A stretch of 64,000 nt of DNA from CAXBNB01 sp040222275 (GCA_040222275.1 JAVKDJ010000063.1:84506-148505); one strand, 5' to 3'; counted from the stretch's first letter, positions 44,306 through 54,155 are shown. Translations and numbers: made by a program. Notes: generated from the sequence alone by a model not told the origin.

Positions 44306-45415
44306 CTAAATCACCACCCACTTGCCCCCGTTGGCTATGGACTTGTACATGGCTTCCACAATTTTCATGTCTTTCAGGCCCAACTCGCCCGTCACCACCG
44401 GTTCGGTGTCCTCTAGTACATTCATGGCAAAAGCATCCATAAACAGCGCCTGCTGGTTCACTTCTGTATATCCCATGGGTTGTTCTTTGATGTATCCTGC
44501 TATGCCACGGTAGCTATAGGCAGGCCTCAGGCCATACCGGCCTTTTTCGGCACTGACCATATATTCATTGGTACGCAGATTATAACTGGTAGTGGAATTG
44601 GCTATAGCCCCACCCGGAAATTCCAATTGCCAGGTGACAGTTTCGTCCACATCACCAAATTTCACAGGGTCTGTTTTAAATTCCTGTGCAGATATGGCCA
44701 CAGGCTCCTCTCCTACTGCCATTCTGCTGGCCTGGATACAATACACCCCTACATCCATTACAGCCCCTCCGCCAGCAAGGGCTTTTTTCAACCTCCACTG
44801 AGTGGGGTCGCCTATTGTAAAACCAAATTCTGACTGTACATACCGTACTTTGCCGAATTCCCCGGAACCGGCCAACTCGATCACCTTCTGATTGTGTGGC
44901 TCGAAATGCAACCGGTAGCCTACGGACAATTTGCGTTTTTTGGCTTTGCAGGCATCTATCATTTGCTGGCATTCGGCTACAGATATGGCCATAGGCTTTT
45001 CTGTAATCACATGCTTACCGGCCTTGGCAGCCCTGATCACGTATTCGGCATGCATCGAATTGGGCAATACCACATAAATGATGTCAATGTCCTTGTTGTT
45101 TTTGATTTCGTCGAAATTGTCGTAGTTATATACATTTTTGGCTGGAATGTTATATTTCTTCATCCATTCTGCCTCTTTGGATTTAGTACCGGTTACGATA
45201 CCCGCCAGGTAGCAGTTTTGGGTTTCCTGAAGTGCAGGGGCCAATTGCCCTCCGGCGTAATTGCCCAAACCCACCAGGGCTATGCCCAGTTTTTTCTTGT
45301 TGGTGGTACCACAGGCAAGGTCGGGCATCAGGGAAAGCCCCAAAGCAGTAGCTCCTACTCCCAATGAGGTTTTTTTTACAAATGATCTTCTGCTGACAAA
45401 GTTTTCGGTTTTCAT
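44306..45415 (-). CDS. Tat-exported Gfo/Idh/MocA-family oxidoreductase
   Basis: 369 residues. SRRSFVKKTSLGVGATALGLSL is a twin-arginine leader. Mature part: Rossmann glycine motif LGIALVGLGNYAGG, the substrate/NAD block ITEKPMAISVAECQ (EKP motif), and the C-terminal alpha/beta domain with DVGVYCIQASR. Family members oxidise or reduce a sugar carbon with tightly held NAD(P), as in glucose-fructose oxidoreductase, whose Tat export is established. It is separated from the ThuA gene upstream by a terminator, so it is a separate transcription unit. Three cytoplasmic-type relatives occur nearby (two intact and the remnant). Confidence 0.9.
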   Translation of the reverse strand: MKTENFVSRRSFVKKTSLGVGATALGLSLMPDLACGTTNKKKLGIALVGLGNYAGGQLAPALQETQNCYLAGIVTGTKSKEAEWMKKYNIPAKNVYNYDNFDEIKNNKDIDIIYVVLPNSMHAEYVIRAAKAGKHVITEKPMAISVAECQQMIDACKAKKRKLSVGYRLHFEPHNQKVIELAGSGEFGKVRYVQSEFGFTIGDPTQWRLKKALAGGGAVMDVGVYCIQASRMAVGEEPVAISAQEFKTDPVKFGDVDETVTWQLEFPGGAIANSTTSYNLRTNEYMVSAEKGRYGLRPAYSYRGIAGYIKEQPMGYTEVNQQALFMDAFAMNVLEDTEPVVTGELGLKDMKIVEAMYKSIANGGKWVVI

Positions 45416-45552
45416 GATTGCTAGGTGAAATTTTTGATCTCCTAATATAGCCGATTTGAAGTAAATGATCGAACCAACCGCAGATTACTTGGGTATGGGC
45501 CTATATCACCTTCAAGCTATTTTCCAGGAGGCCATAGCGAACAATTTCCAAC

Positions 45553-45586
45553 AAAAAATGACCTGCTGAAAAACAGGTCATTTTTT
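45553..45586 (-). terminator. Bidirectional intrinsic terminator
   Basis: A 13-bp perfect stem, AAAAAATGACCTG (45553-45565) and CAGGTCATTTTTT (45574-45586), with an 8-base loop; the A and T runs make it active on either strand. It separates the ThuA gene from the Gfo/Idh gene. Confidence 0.88.
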
Positions 45587-45689
45587 GTACTTGGAGCTCG
45601 TAGATCCACAGACTAAGGTTGTAGCTTTTTGAATATGTAAAACCTTGTTTGAGGTGCTCACTCAAGACAGGGTTTATTCTTCCTGGCTT

Positions 45690-46811
45690 TTACTCAAAAT
45701 CCGATACTTTCAGGCTTTTAGTAGCCCAGTATTCGTCTTTTCTAAATTCGTATTGGGTTGGCTCGTATTTGCCAACTATCTGCACATCGGCCTTTTCAGG
45801 AACAGGGAGCCCCATAGCCCAGTAGATACCATTTACCACCATCCTTCTCACACTTTCCGATAGCAGGTCGGAAGATGCTCCAAGTGTAGTGGCGAATACC
45901 TTGCCCTGCTGGCCTCCTGGCAGTTGGTAGCTTTTTGTCCAGGCCACCGGCATCATGGGATCATTCAACTCCTCACCCTTTTTATTGGTGGAAGCTGCCT
46001 CAACGTCGCTCGGGCTCATGCCGTAGAATATGTCTTTCTCGTTATATTCGCCTTTTCTGTTGGTAACTTGTCCTAACACCACAGGTTGCGAATCTCCTGG
46101 CAATGGCAATCGTACACCATATACATCAGTAGATCCCCAAATGTCCCCGTTTTCAATTCCTTTTAGGATGTCATGCCCTTCAGCTCCGGGTGCAAAAAAT
46201 CCTTTGGTACTTTGATGCTTATGGCGACCGTGGTGTGATATCCACTTTTCTCCCAGGATAAATCTTCCAAAGCCATCTGTCCATTCTTCCTTATCTCCTT
46301 TGTAACCGTTGCTATAGTGTACCCAGGGAGATGTGGAATCCTTTCCAAAATTGAATGCATGGGTAGAAGTACGCATTCCAAGTATCGGCCTGCCACTTTT
46401 CAGGTAATCGTCAATGGCCTGCATCTGGTCGTCAGGCAGGGCACGAAACCTGGTGAGCATTACCACCATATCAGCAGTTTTTAGTGCAACCAATCCAGGA
46501 ATGTTTTTGGTATAGTTGGGATTGATGATGCCGGGTTTACCAGGCTCCTGTGCAAATAACACTGTGCATTTAAACCCGTGTCTTTTGGACATAATCTTGG
46601 CCAGTTGTGGCAACCCTTCTTCAGACCGGTACTCTTCGTCACCGGATATAAAGACAATGTGTTTGTCTTTATTTTGATTTCCTTCGAAATTAAGCCATTG
46701 TTTTGGCGCACTGCTAACAGCTGCAGGTGCTTCGGATTTTGATTCTTTCGATTTGTTCGGTGTGCAGGCCACAAGCACCAGGCAAACCAGTAAATAAATG
46801 TAATTTTTCAT
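45690..46811 (-). CDS. ThuA-like domain lipoprotein
   Basis: 373 residues with a lipobox (CLVLVAC). The core is a ThuA/class I glutamine-amidotransferase-like fold: KHIVFISGDEEYRSEEGLPQLAKIMSKRHGFKCTVLF, LVALKTADMVVMLTRFRALPDDQMQAIDDYLKSGRPILGMRTSTHAF, DILKGI and VFATTLGASSDLLSESVRRMVVNGIYWAMG. ThuA proteins take part in the use of trehalose and other sugars via 3-keto intermediates and in Bacteroidota are usually exported. The product at 50614 is a clear paralogue. Third gene of the left arm (MFS, isomerase, ThuA). Confidence 0.88.
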   Translation of the reverse strand: MKNYIYLLVCLVLVACTPNKSKESKSEAPAAVSSAPKQWLNFEGNQNKDKHIVFISGDEEYRSEEGLPQLAKIMSKRHGFKCTVLFAQEPGKPGIINPNYTKNIPGLVALKTADMVVMLTRFRALPDDQMQAIDDYLKSGRPILGMRTSTHAFNFGKDSTSPWVHYSNGYKGDKEEWTDGFGRFILGEKWISHHGRHKHQSTKGFFAPGAEGHDILKGIENGDIWGSTDVYGVRLPLPGDSQPVVLGQVTNRKGEYNEKDIFYGMSPSDVEAASTNKKGEELNDPMMPVAWTKSYQLPGGQQGKVFATTLGASSDLLSESVRRMVVNGIYWAMGLPVPEKADVQIVGKYEPTQYEFRKDEYWATKSLKVSDFE

Positions 46812-46922
46812 AGTTGAAAAAATTTTAGCTTAGTTCGTGTTGTATTTTCTAATTGGAGCGGTGAGGGTTATATGTTCCGGGTATTTCTACCCGAAATAAC
46901 CATTATCCCACACCAATGGCTA

Positions 46923-47762
46923 CTAACCATCCAGGTGTTGTTTGATAAACCTGTAACCTTCCTTATATATTTCTTCTGCAGGTGAAAAATCCCTCCATAC
47001 ATTGATGGCATTGGCAAATTCAGGGATAACGGTACTGAATGCCTCAATGGTCAGCCAGCCATCGTAATTGATTTCCTTCAGGGTTTTGAATACCTCGTCC
47101 CAATTGATTGGGCCTTTGCCAGGAGTTCCCCTGTCGTTTTCACTTATGTGCACATGCTTGAGGTGTGGGGCAATACATTTGAGTGCGCTTGCCTGTCCTT
47201 TTTCTTCAATATTGGCATGGTGGGTATCGTACATTGCCCCCAGGCTTGGGTGGTTTACCTGCTCTACCATAGTGCTCAAATCGGCCATGGTGTTGTACAG
47301 GTAGCATTCAAAGCGGTTCAACGCTTCTGGTGTGAGCAAGATGTTGGCACTGGCAGCATACTCGGCTGCTTTTTGCAACATCTCTACGCTCCTTTGCCTT
47401 TCTTCTTTGGTGGGTGGTTGGCGGGTAAAGTGGGCGAATGAGGAATGGAACGGTCCGCAAATCACTTCTGCATTCAGTGCTGCCCCCATGTCTATAGCCC
47501 ATTTCAAACGATCAAGTCCGGCGTCCCGGTGCGATTTTTCCGGGCTGGATATGTTTTCTTCAGGAGCCAATGAGGCCACACAGGTTACACCCATGCCTAT
47601 ATCTGCAAAGTGCCTCCCGAGGCTTGAATAAAGCTTCTCATCCCCATCTCCCAAAAACAATTCAATGCCATCGTATCCTGTTTTTTTCAGTTCTTCAACG
47701 ATATCATAATGTTGCTCTGTTACGTGATTCGTCCAGAGCAACATGTTCATTCCAATTTTCAT
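46923..47762 (-). CDS. Sugar phosphate isomerase/epimerase (xylose isomerase-like TIM barrel)
   Basis: 279 residues, no export signal. AP-endonuclease-2/IolE-type barrel: MKIGMNMLLWTNHVT, GYDGIELFLGDGD, GVTCVASLAPEENI, DMGAALNAEVICGPFHSSF, ILLTPEALNRFECYLYNT, LGAMYDTHHANIEEKG, HVHISENDRGTPGKGPINWDEVFKTLKEINYDGWLTIEAF. The ordered Glu, Asp/His, His and Glu residues are the divalent-metal ligands that place hydride or proton shifts on keto-sugars (as in tagatose 3-epimerase). Between the MFS and ThuA genes, so it probably handles the imported sugar. Confidence 0.9.
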   Translation of the reverse strand: MKIGMNMLLWTNHVTEQHYDIVEELKKTGYDGIELFLGDGDEKLYSSLGRHFADIGMGVTCVASLAPEENISSPEKSHRDAGLDRLKWAIDMGAALNAEVICGPFHSSFAHFTRQPPTKEERQRSVEMLQKAAEYAASANILLTPEALNRFECYLYNTMADLSTMVEQVNHPSLGAMYDTHHANIEEKGQASALKCIAPHLKHVHISENDRGTPGKGPINWDEVFKTLKEINYDGWLTIEAFSTVIPEFANAINVWRDFSPAEEIYKEGYRFIKQHLDG

Positions 47763-47855
47763 ATTAAAATATTGTTTGATAAATAATTAGCCGGACATTG
47801 AATCCGGCTAATAGGTTAAAATATTTGTGTTGATTTTGCTAATCTGCCGTCGAAA

Positions 47856-49076
47856 TTAAGCAGTAGCTGGTTCTGCCTTGATCTTTTTTACCCAAAATAA
47901 AAGGACTACAAATAGTACGATCAATATGGCAGGAAATGAAACCATGGTACCCAAAGTGGCCTGTCCTGAAACCAAATCCAGTTCATCGCCGGTAAGGCCC
48001 TTGGCACTGGCTGCAGCTTTGTCTGAATCTATCCATCCTCCAATTATTGGCTGGAAGATAGAAGTAGAAAACATACCTACCGCACCTATGATAGACATGC
48101 CCAAAGCACCACTCGCAGGGATTTTGTCCGCTATAAAACCAATCATATTTGGCCAGAAATAGGCAATTCCAAGTGCGAAAAATATGGCAGCTACATAGGC
48201 CATAGCCCCGGTTTGGGTGCTGAACAGGTAGATACCGATGGTAGCCAATACCGCCGAACCCAGAAGTACACCAGTTTGGTCAAATTTGCCAACCATCTCT
48301 CCTCCAAAGTATCGGGCTACAGCCATCAGGCCGGTAACAAGTGCCAAAATCAGCATAGGCTGGGCTCCACTTTTTGCCAAAATCAGGCCAACCCATTGTT
48401 GCGGGCCAAATTCGGAGATGGCAGTCAAAGCCATGCACACCATCATGAAAATAAACAAAGGCGAGAGCATTGCGCTGAAGTTGCCAGAAAGAGTGGCAGC
48501 TTGCTCCACTTTGGCTTTTGGCCACTCCTGGCCAAAGAAAGCATAGGCGTAGATCAATGTTGGTATCATGATCACCCAAATCTGCGATTCCCAACCAAAG
48601 CCAGCATCGGTCATGAATTTGGACACCAGGCTTCCCAAAACGATACCACCGGGAAACCACATGTGAAACCTGTTCATCATTTTGCTCATGGTGTTCCCTT
48701 CGTATGCATCAGCAATCATAGGGTTACAGGCAGCCTCGGTACATCCATTGCCCAGTCCTATAAGTAAGGTAGAAATAAGCAAACCGATGTAACTGCCCGA
48801 ATAGATGGTCATAATGATACCAAGACCATGGGCAAGAAATGCAAATTGCATGATCCTTTTTCCCCCAACAGTGTGGTAGATCATTCCACCAACTACCATG
48901 GAGATGGGAAAGCCCAAAAACCACATCGAATTGATGTAGCCCAATTGTTCGGCAGATAAACTCAGCTCTTCCCCTAGCTGAGGAAGAATCCCTGCCCTTA
49001 TACTAAAGGACAAAGCCGTAGTAATCAAGGCGAAGCAACTGCCATAAAAAAGTCTGTTCTTATTCGTGTTTTCCAT
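47856..49076 (-). CDS. MFS sugar/nucleoside-type transporter
   Basis: 406 residues with about twelve transmembrane segments. The first half carries a typical loop (FPISMVVGGMIYHTVGGKR, resembling the MFS motif A) and the helix LGNGCTEAACNPMIADAYEG, seen in sugar and fucose/nucleoside permease-like MFS proteins of Bacteroidota. It presumably imports the sugar or keto-sugar handled by the isomerase. First gene of the left arm, with its own candidate promoter (minus-strand TAAATTTG at 49290-49297) and the 30-bp operator copy at 49327-49356. Confidence 0.88.
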   Translation of the reverse strand: MENTNKNRLFYGSCFALITTALSFSIRAGILPQLGEELSLSAEQLGYINSMWFLGFPISMVVGGMIYHTVGGKRIMQFAFLAHGLGIIMTIYSGSYIGLLISTLLIGLGNGCTEAACNPMIADAYEGNTMSKMMNRFHMWFPGGIVLGSLVSKFMTDAGFGWESQIWVIMIPTLIYAYAFFGQEWPKAKVEQAATLSGNFSAMLSPLFIFMMVCMALTAISEFGPQQWVGLILAKSGAQPMLILALVTGLMAVARYFGGEMVGKFDQTGVLLGSAVLATIGIYLFSTQTGAMAYVAAIFFALGIAYFWPNMIGFIADKIPASGALGMSIIGAVGMFSTSIFQPIIGGWIDSDKAAASAKGLTGDELDLVSGQATLGTMVSFPAILIVLFVVLLFWVKKIKAEPATA

Positions 49077-49289
49077 TAGTTAATAGTTTTTTGAATTAGT
49101 AAGGTGATTTAGTTAACAAATATTTTAATATGAACTTATAAGTATAAGCCCTTTTTTGTAATAGTCATAATTAATTACTGGTTGTCTTATCAGAATACCA
49201 GCATCCCACATACCGTTTTAAGCAATAAGCACCTGTGTTTGCTGCCATTTGCACGCTGTAAGGTATGGCCACCAAAAATTAAAATCTGA

Positions 49290-49297
49290 CAAATTTA
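49290..49297 (-). promoter_or_regulatory. -7 element of the MFS-isomerase-ThuA operon
   Basis: Minus-strand TAAATTTG (TAnnTTTG), 214 bp before the MFS start and 29 bp after the left copy of the 30-bp sequence, the same distance as on the right side, which supports a true activated promoter. Confidence 0.65.
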
Positions 49298-49326
49298 TAA
49301 TGATTAGAAATTGCATAGTCCCTGTA

Positions 49327-49356
49327 TTTTACTAAAAGTTGACACTTTTTTGTCTT
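49327..49356 (-). promoter_or_regulatory. Left copy of the 30-bp operator of the AraC regulon
   Basis: A perfect 30/30 reverse complement of 50508-50537. Its core is the hyphenated palindrome AAAAGTGTCAACTTTT. On the strand transcribed for the MFS gene it reads in the same direction as the right copy does for the ThuA gene and stands 29 bp upstream of TAnnTTTG. Confidence 0.8.
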
Positions 49357-49588
49357 TATAATAATTCAGCAGCGGACATTAATCAAGGGCAAATTCACCT
49401 TATTAGTATTGATTGCACACAATTAGAAGTGTTTTTAATAAAAAAACTATGTCCATGTCCATTGGAAAAAATAATACCACTCAATGCCATTTGTGTGACA
49501 TCACAAACAAAAAGACCAAGGCCAAAAAGTGCATATAATACAGCCGTTGTGCCGCCTGTTTTTCTTCCTTCCCTACTTTCCAATAAAA

Positions 49589-50473
49589 TCAGGAAATACT
49601 CGTGGTGATATCCAGAAAAAGCTTGCGGTATTGGTGGGGGCTCATTTTGGTAATGGCCTTGAATTGCCGGTTGAAATTGGAAAGGGTGAGGAAACCGCAT
49701 TCATAGCATATCTGTGTGATGTTAAAGTTATCCTCCAACAGCAGCTTTCTTGCATGGCCAATACGAATTTCATTTACAAAACAGGAAAAGGTCTTATTCG
49801 CACGTGGCTTGAAATACCTGCAAAAAGAAGTGGTGGTCATGCTCAACATTTCCGAAATTTCCTCCAGGGAGATTTTGGACTTAAAATTGGTCATCACATA
49901 ATCATAGACCATTCGCATTTTTTCCACATCATCTCCTTTGAATACGTTGGCATATCCCGGGCTTGACAGGAGGTTGCAATCTTCGCTGTTGGAAAGCAGG
50001 TCGATGATTTCCAGCAATTTGATAATCCTACGGAAACCACTCTCTTCGGCGATTTCCAAAAGCATTTGCTTCACCTTGTCCCTGGTTTTCCCATAAAACT
50101 CAACACCTCTCAGTGAGTTTTCTGCCAGTTTGTTCACTTTATAAAACTCCTCCTTTTCTAAAAGCGACTTACTCAGCAAATCATGCCCAAAATAGATGAC
50201 CAATCCCCTTGTGGTCAATTGGGAGTCCTTTTCAAAATAAGTCTCGTCGCTGCGCCACAGATGGGGCAAATTGGGGCCGGTAAGCGTCAGGTCACCTTCC
50301 TTAAATGTTTGCACATGGTCACCAACAAACCGGGTTCCCTTCCCCTCCATAATATAGGAAATTTGAAACTCCGGGTGAAAGTGCCATTTGGGATTGAAAT
50401 AAGGCCCTACCAGGTCTTTGAATATGAAAGTTTCTTTGGGCGTTAGGGTCTGTTCAATGTTCGGAGCACGCAT
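49589..50473 (-). CDS. AraC-family transcriptional regulator
   Basis: 294 residues. N-terminal cupin-like sensor (PYFNPKWHFHPEFQISYIMEGKGTRFVGDHVQTFKEGDLTLTGPNLPHLW) with the His pair typical of ligand or metal binding, a helical linker, and a C-terminal double helix-turn-helix: KISLEEISEMLSMTTTSFCRYFKPRANKTFSCFVNEIRIGHARKLL and ITQICYECGFLTLSNFNRQFKAITKMSPHQYRK. AraC proteins activate catabolic promoters when the sugar is bound. Its gene lies between two copies of a 30-bp sequence that precede the left (MFS) and right (ThuA) operons; the right copy is also only 35 bp from its own start, which suggests autoregulation. Confidence 0.94.
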   Translation of the reverse strand: MRAPNIEQTLTPKETFIFKDLVGPYFNPKWHFHPEFQISYIMEGKGTRFVGDHVQTFKEGDLTLTGPNLPHLWRSDETYFEKDSQLTTRGLVIYFGHDLLSKSLLEKEEFYKVNKLAENSLRGVEFYGKTRDKVKQMLLEIAEESGFRRIIKLLEIIDLLSNSEDCNLLSSPGYANVFKGDDVEKMRMVYDYVMTNFKSKISLEEISEMLSMTTTSFCRYFKPRANKTFSCFVNEIRIGHARKLLLEDNFNITQICYECGFLTLSNFNRQFKAITKMSPHQYRKLFLDITTSIS

Positions 50474-50507
50474 AAATTTTCACCTTTATTGATTTTTTGG
50501 TCAATTT

Positions 50508-50537
50508 AAGACAAAAAAGTGTCAACTTTTAGTAAAA
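50508..50537 (+). promoter_or_regulatory. Right copy of the 30-bp operator of the AraC regulon
   Basis: The exact inverted partner of 49327-49356, containing the palindrome AAAAGTGTCAACTTTT. It is 29 bp upstream of TACATTTG and 77 bp upstream of the ThuA start codon, the place for a class of AraC activator, and also precedes the divergent araC-like gene. Confidence 0.8.
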
Positions 50538-50566
50538 AAAAGGAATTTTCGGGTTTCTGCGCATTT

Positions 50567-50574
50567 TACATTTG
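50567..50574 (+). promoter_or_regulatory. -7 element of the right operon
   Basis: TACATTTG fits TAnnTTTG and lies 39 bp before the ATG at 50614. No good -33 TTTG is present; the operator copy ends 29 bp upstream, as expected for an activator-dependent promoter. Confidence 0.65.
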
Positions 50575-50613
50575 TGGAAGTTTAATTAAACTATCTAGGA
50601 AAGAACTGCCACC

Positions 50614-51828
50614 ATGAAGAAGATCACAGGTTACACGCTGTATTTAGGCTTAGCCCTGCTGCTCATTTGCTGCGGCCCACAATCCAGTTGGCTAGGTGCA
50701 AATGTCGACATTGCGGCGTCTAATAATACCACCCAACTGGCCTCCTTGGTATCTGGGCTGGCACAAGTTTCTAGAAACTCAAACCTTGGTTCATTGTCTG
50801 TAGATACAGGCGAAATGAAGAAGCCCCAAACCAATGACCTTCAGGCCGAAGATTACAAGGTTGTATATAAAGGCCTAAAAGGGCCAGGTGTTGGCAAAAA
50901 CATAGTGTTCATATCCACCGACCATGAGTACCGCAGTGAAGAGACATTACCAGCCCTGGCCAGGATACTGTCCAAAAGGTATGGTTTCACCTGCACTGTA
51001 GTCTGGGGACTGGATGAGGAAGGGTATATCCACCCTGGTAGTTCCAATATAAAGGGGCTTGAAGTGCTTGAAAGTGCAGACCTCATGGTCATCTTCACAC
51101 GCTTCTCAAATTTCCCGGACAAGCAAATGCAGTACATTGACGATTATCTGGAAAAAGGCAAACCTGTGATAGGCCTCAGAACGGCCACCCACGCCTTTAG
51201 CAATAAGGACAATGCCAATTGGGAACATTATCACTACAGGTATGATGGTCCAAAAAGTGCCTGGCATGGTGGGTTTGGTGAGGTGGTATTGGGCGAAACC
51301 TGGGTAGGACATTATGGAAAAAACCATAAGCAAGCCTCAGTTTTAATCCCTGAACCAGACAATAAAAGACATCCGATAATGAAGGGGGTAAAAAATGCCT
51401 GGGCACAATGCGGCGGCTACAAAGCCTACCCTGAGGGAAAAGACCTGAAAATTTTGGCACGTGGCAGGGTGCTCAACGGCATGACGCCAGATGCCGCCCC
51501 GGATACAACCAAAGAAGAAATGCCAGTTGCATGGGTCCGCAAATACCAATTGGAATCAGGTGCCAGTGGCCGGGTGTTCACCACCACTCATGGCGCTTCG
51601 GAAGATTTGCTCAGCGAGGGCTTTAGGAGAATGCTAATCAATTCCTGTTTCTGGGCACTTGAGATGGAAAAAGACATCAAAGCCAATAATAATATTGATT
51701 TTGTTGGACAATATCAACCAACAACTTTTAATTTTAGTGGTTATAAGGCAAAAGTAAAACCTGCCGACCTGGCCGGGTGGGAATCGCTCATTATGCCAGG
51801 CGAGATTTTAAAAATTAAAAAACAGTAA
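50614..51828 (+). CDS. ThuA-like domain lipoprotein, paralogue of the 45690 product
   Basis: 404 residues with a lipobox (LLLICC). About residues 25-85 are a low-similarity linker; the ThuA domain follows: GKNIVFISTDHEYRSEETLPALARILSKRYGFTCTVVWG, LEVLESADLMVIFTRFSNFPDKQMQYIDDYLEKGKPVIGLRTATHAF, GRVFTTTHGASEDLLSEGFRRMLINSCFWALE. It shares nearly every block with the product at 45690, so the two are paralogues placed on opposite sides of their regulator. Predicted role: exported step in the use of 3-keto or related sugars. The next gene starts 4 bp after its stop. Confidence 0.88.
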   Translation: MKKITGYTLYLGLALLLICCGPQSSWLGANVDIAASNNTTQLASLVSGLAQVSRNSNLGSLSVDTGEMKKPQTNDLQAEDYKVVYKGLKGPGVGKNIVFISTDHEYRSEETLPALARILSKRYGFTCTVVWGLDEEGYIHPGSSNIKGLEVLESADLMVIFTRFSNFPDKQMQYIDDYLEKGKPVIGLRTATHAFSNKDNANWEHYHYRYDGPKSAWHGGFGEVVLGETWVGHYGKNHKQASVLIPEPDNKRHPIMKGVKNAWAQCGGYKAYPEGKDLKILARGRVLNGMTPDAAPDTTKEEMPVAWVRKYQLESGASGRVFTTTHGASEDLLSEGFRRMLINSCFWALEMEKDIKANNNIDFVGQYQPTTFNFSGYKAKVKPADLAGWESLIMPGEILKIKKQ

Positions 51829-51832
51829 AACT

Positions 51833-52879
<1,047 letters not shown>

Positions 52880-52894
52880 TTGAAAACATCCCTT

Positions 52895-52949
52895 TGAAAA
52901 ACAGGTATCAGGTGCCACATTTATTGTATGTGGTACCTACTCTTTTTCA
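52895..52949 (+). terminator. Intrinsic terminator or attenuator inside the right arm
   Basis: Stem AGGTGCCACAT (52910-52920) with ATGTGGTACCT (52928-52938), one G-U pair, 7-base loop, followed by a C-T-rich run ending in five T; outer bases TGAAAAA/TTTTTCA extend it. It sits between the isomerase and Gfo/Idh genes. Confidence 0.7.
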
Positions 52950-53000
52950 ACAGAATACTGAATGAACTAAAACTATTAATACTAAAAATACTTTCGAAAA

Positions 53001-54155
53001 ATGTCAGATAAAAAAGTTATACGAATCGGATTGATCGGGTACGGTTTTATGGGCCGCACGCATTCAAATGCATATAAAAGGGTTAGTGATTTCTTTCCCG
53101 AACTGGAATGGAAACCCGTACTAAAAGCGGTATGCGCCAGAAACCAGGAAAGGGTACAGGCCTTTGCTGACCAATGGGGTTACGAATCAGTAGAAACAGA
53201 CTGGAAAACCCTCATCGCACGCGATGACATAGATGCTGTGGATATCTGTACACCTAACAATATGCACGCTGAAATAGCCATTGCAGCTGCCGAAGCTGGC
53301 AAAATGGTACTTTGTGAAAAACCCCTTGCCCGTACGGTAGCCGAGGCACAACCTATGGTAGATGCCATAGAAAAAGCCGGTGTAAAAAATACAGTTTGGT
53401 ACAACTACAGAAGGGTACCAGCAGTCACATTGGCCAAACAACTGGTTGATTCTGGTAAACTGGGCAGAATATTCCACTACAGGGCCAACTTCCTGCAAGA
53501 CTGGACCATCAATCCTGAATTGCCTCAAGGTGGAGAAGCACTATGGAGGCTCGACAATGATGCTGCGGGATCTGGTGTTACCGGTGATTTGCTGGCGCAT
53601 TGTATCGATACCGCCATGTGGCTGAATGGGGGGATCAAAGATGTATCTGCCGTTACTGAAACCTTTGTAAAGGAAAGGGTGCACCAATCAAGTGGGGAAG
53701 TGCAAAAAGTAGGCATTGACGATGCTTGTATCTTCCATTGCCATTTCGATAATGGTTCTCTCGGACAGTTCGAATCTACCAGGTATGCACGTGGGCACAA
53801 AGCCCTTTACACTTTTGAAATCAACGGTGAGCATGCTTCTATCCGGTGGGACCTGCACGACCTTACCAGATTGGAATATTTCGACCACCGGGATGAGTCT
53901 ATTGTGCGCGGATGGCGTTCCATCCACGTAACCGATGGCGACCAACCATACATGGACAAATGGTGGGTACCAGGACTTTCTATAGGATATGAGCATACAT
54001 TCGTTCATCAGGTAGCCGATTTTCTGAAAAGCCTGGAAACAGGTGAACCATGTTCACCTACCTTCAAAGAAGCTCAGGAAACACAAAAAGTATGCGAAGC
54101 TGTATTGAACTCGGCAGCCTCCAAAAGCTGGAAAGATACAGGGGTAAACTGGTAA
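53001..54155 (+). CDS. Gfo/Idh/MocA-family oxidoreductase
   Basis: 384 residues, cytoplasmic. Rossmann motif IRIGLIGYGFMGRTHSNAY, the EKP block LCEKPLARTVAEAQ, then WYNYRRVPAVTLAKQLVDSGKLGRIFHYRANFLQDW with the catalytic-site Lys/Arg region, and GVTGDLLAHCIDTAMWLNGGI supplying the catalytic His/Asp type residues of inositol and sugar dehydrogenases. The sequence is typical of members that oxidise a ring hydroxyl to a keto group. First gene after the internal terminator; the next gene is 59 bp downstream. Confidence 0.92.
   Translation: MSDKKVIRIGLIGYGFMGRTHSNAYKRVSDFFPELEWKPVLKAVCARNQERVQAFADQWGYESVETDWKTLIARDDIDAVDICTPNNMHAEIAIAAAEAGKMVLCEKPLARTVAEAQPMVDAIEKAGVKNTVWYNYRRVPAVTLAKQLVDSGKLGRIFHYRANFLQDWTINPELPQGGEALWRLDNDAAGSGVTGDLLAHCIDTAMWLNGGIKDVSAVTETFVKERVHQSSGEVQKVGIDDACIFHCHFDNGSLGQFESTRYARGHKALYTFEINGEHASIRWDLHDLTRLEYFDHRDESIVRGWRSIHVTDGDQPYMDKWWVPGLSIGYEHTFVHQVADFLKSLETGEPCSPTFKEAQETQKVCEAVLNSAASKSWKDTGVNW

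Larger units (their letters stand above)
49077..49588. other. Gene-free regulatory region between MFS and AraC genes
   Basis: 512 bp without a credible gene. It holds the left 30-bp operator copy, the -7 element of the MFS operon, and a perfect dyad TTTGTG-N6-CACAAA (49490-49507) that resembles a CRP/FNR-type site. AraC's own transcript ends into this region; no clear terminator is visible. Confidence 0.55.

Noticed and set aside
42740..44450. Attachment-site duplication by an integrative element
   Set aside because: The two copies of the gene end differ at 9 of 118 positions and by a 9-bp gap; attL/attR repeats should be near identical, and no integrase is present.
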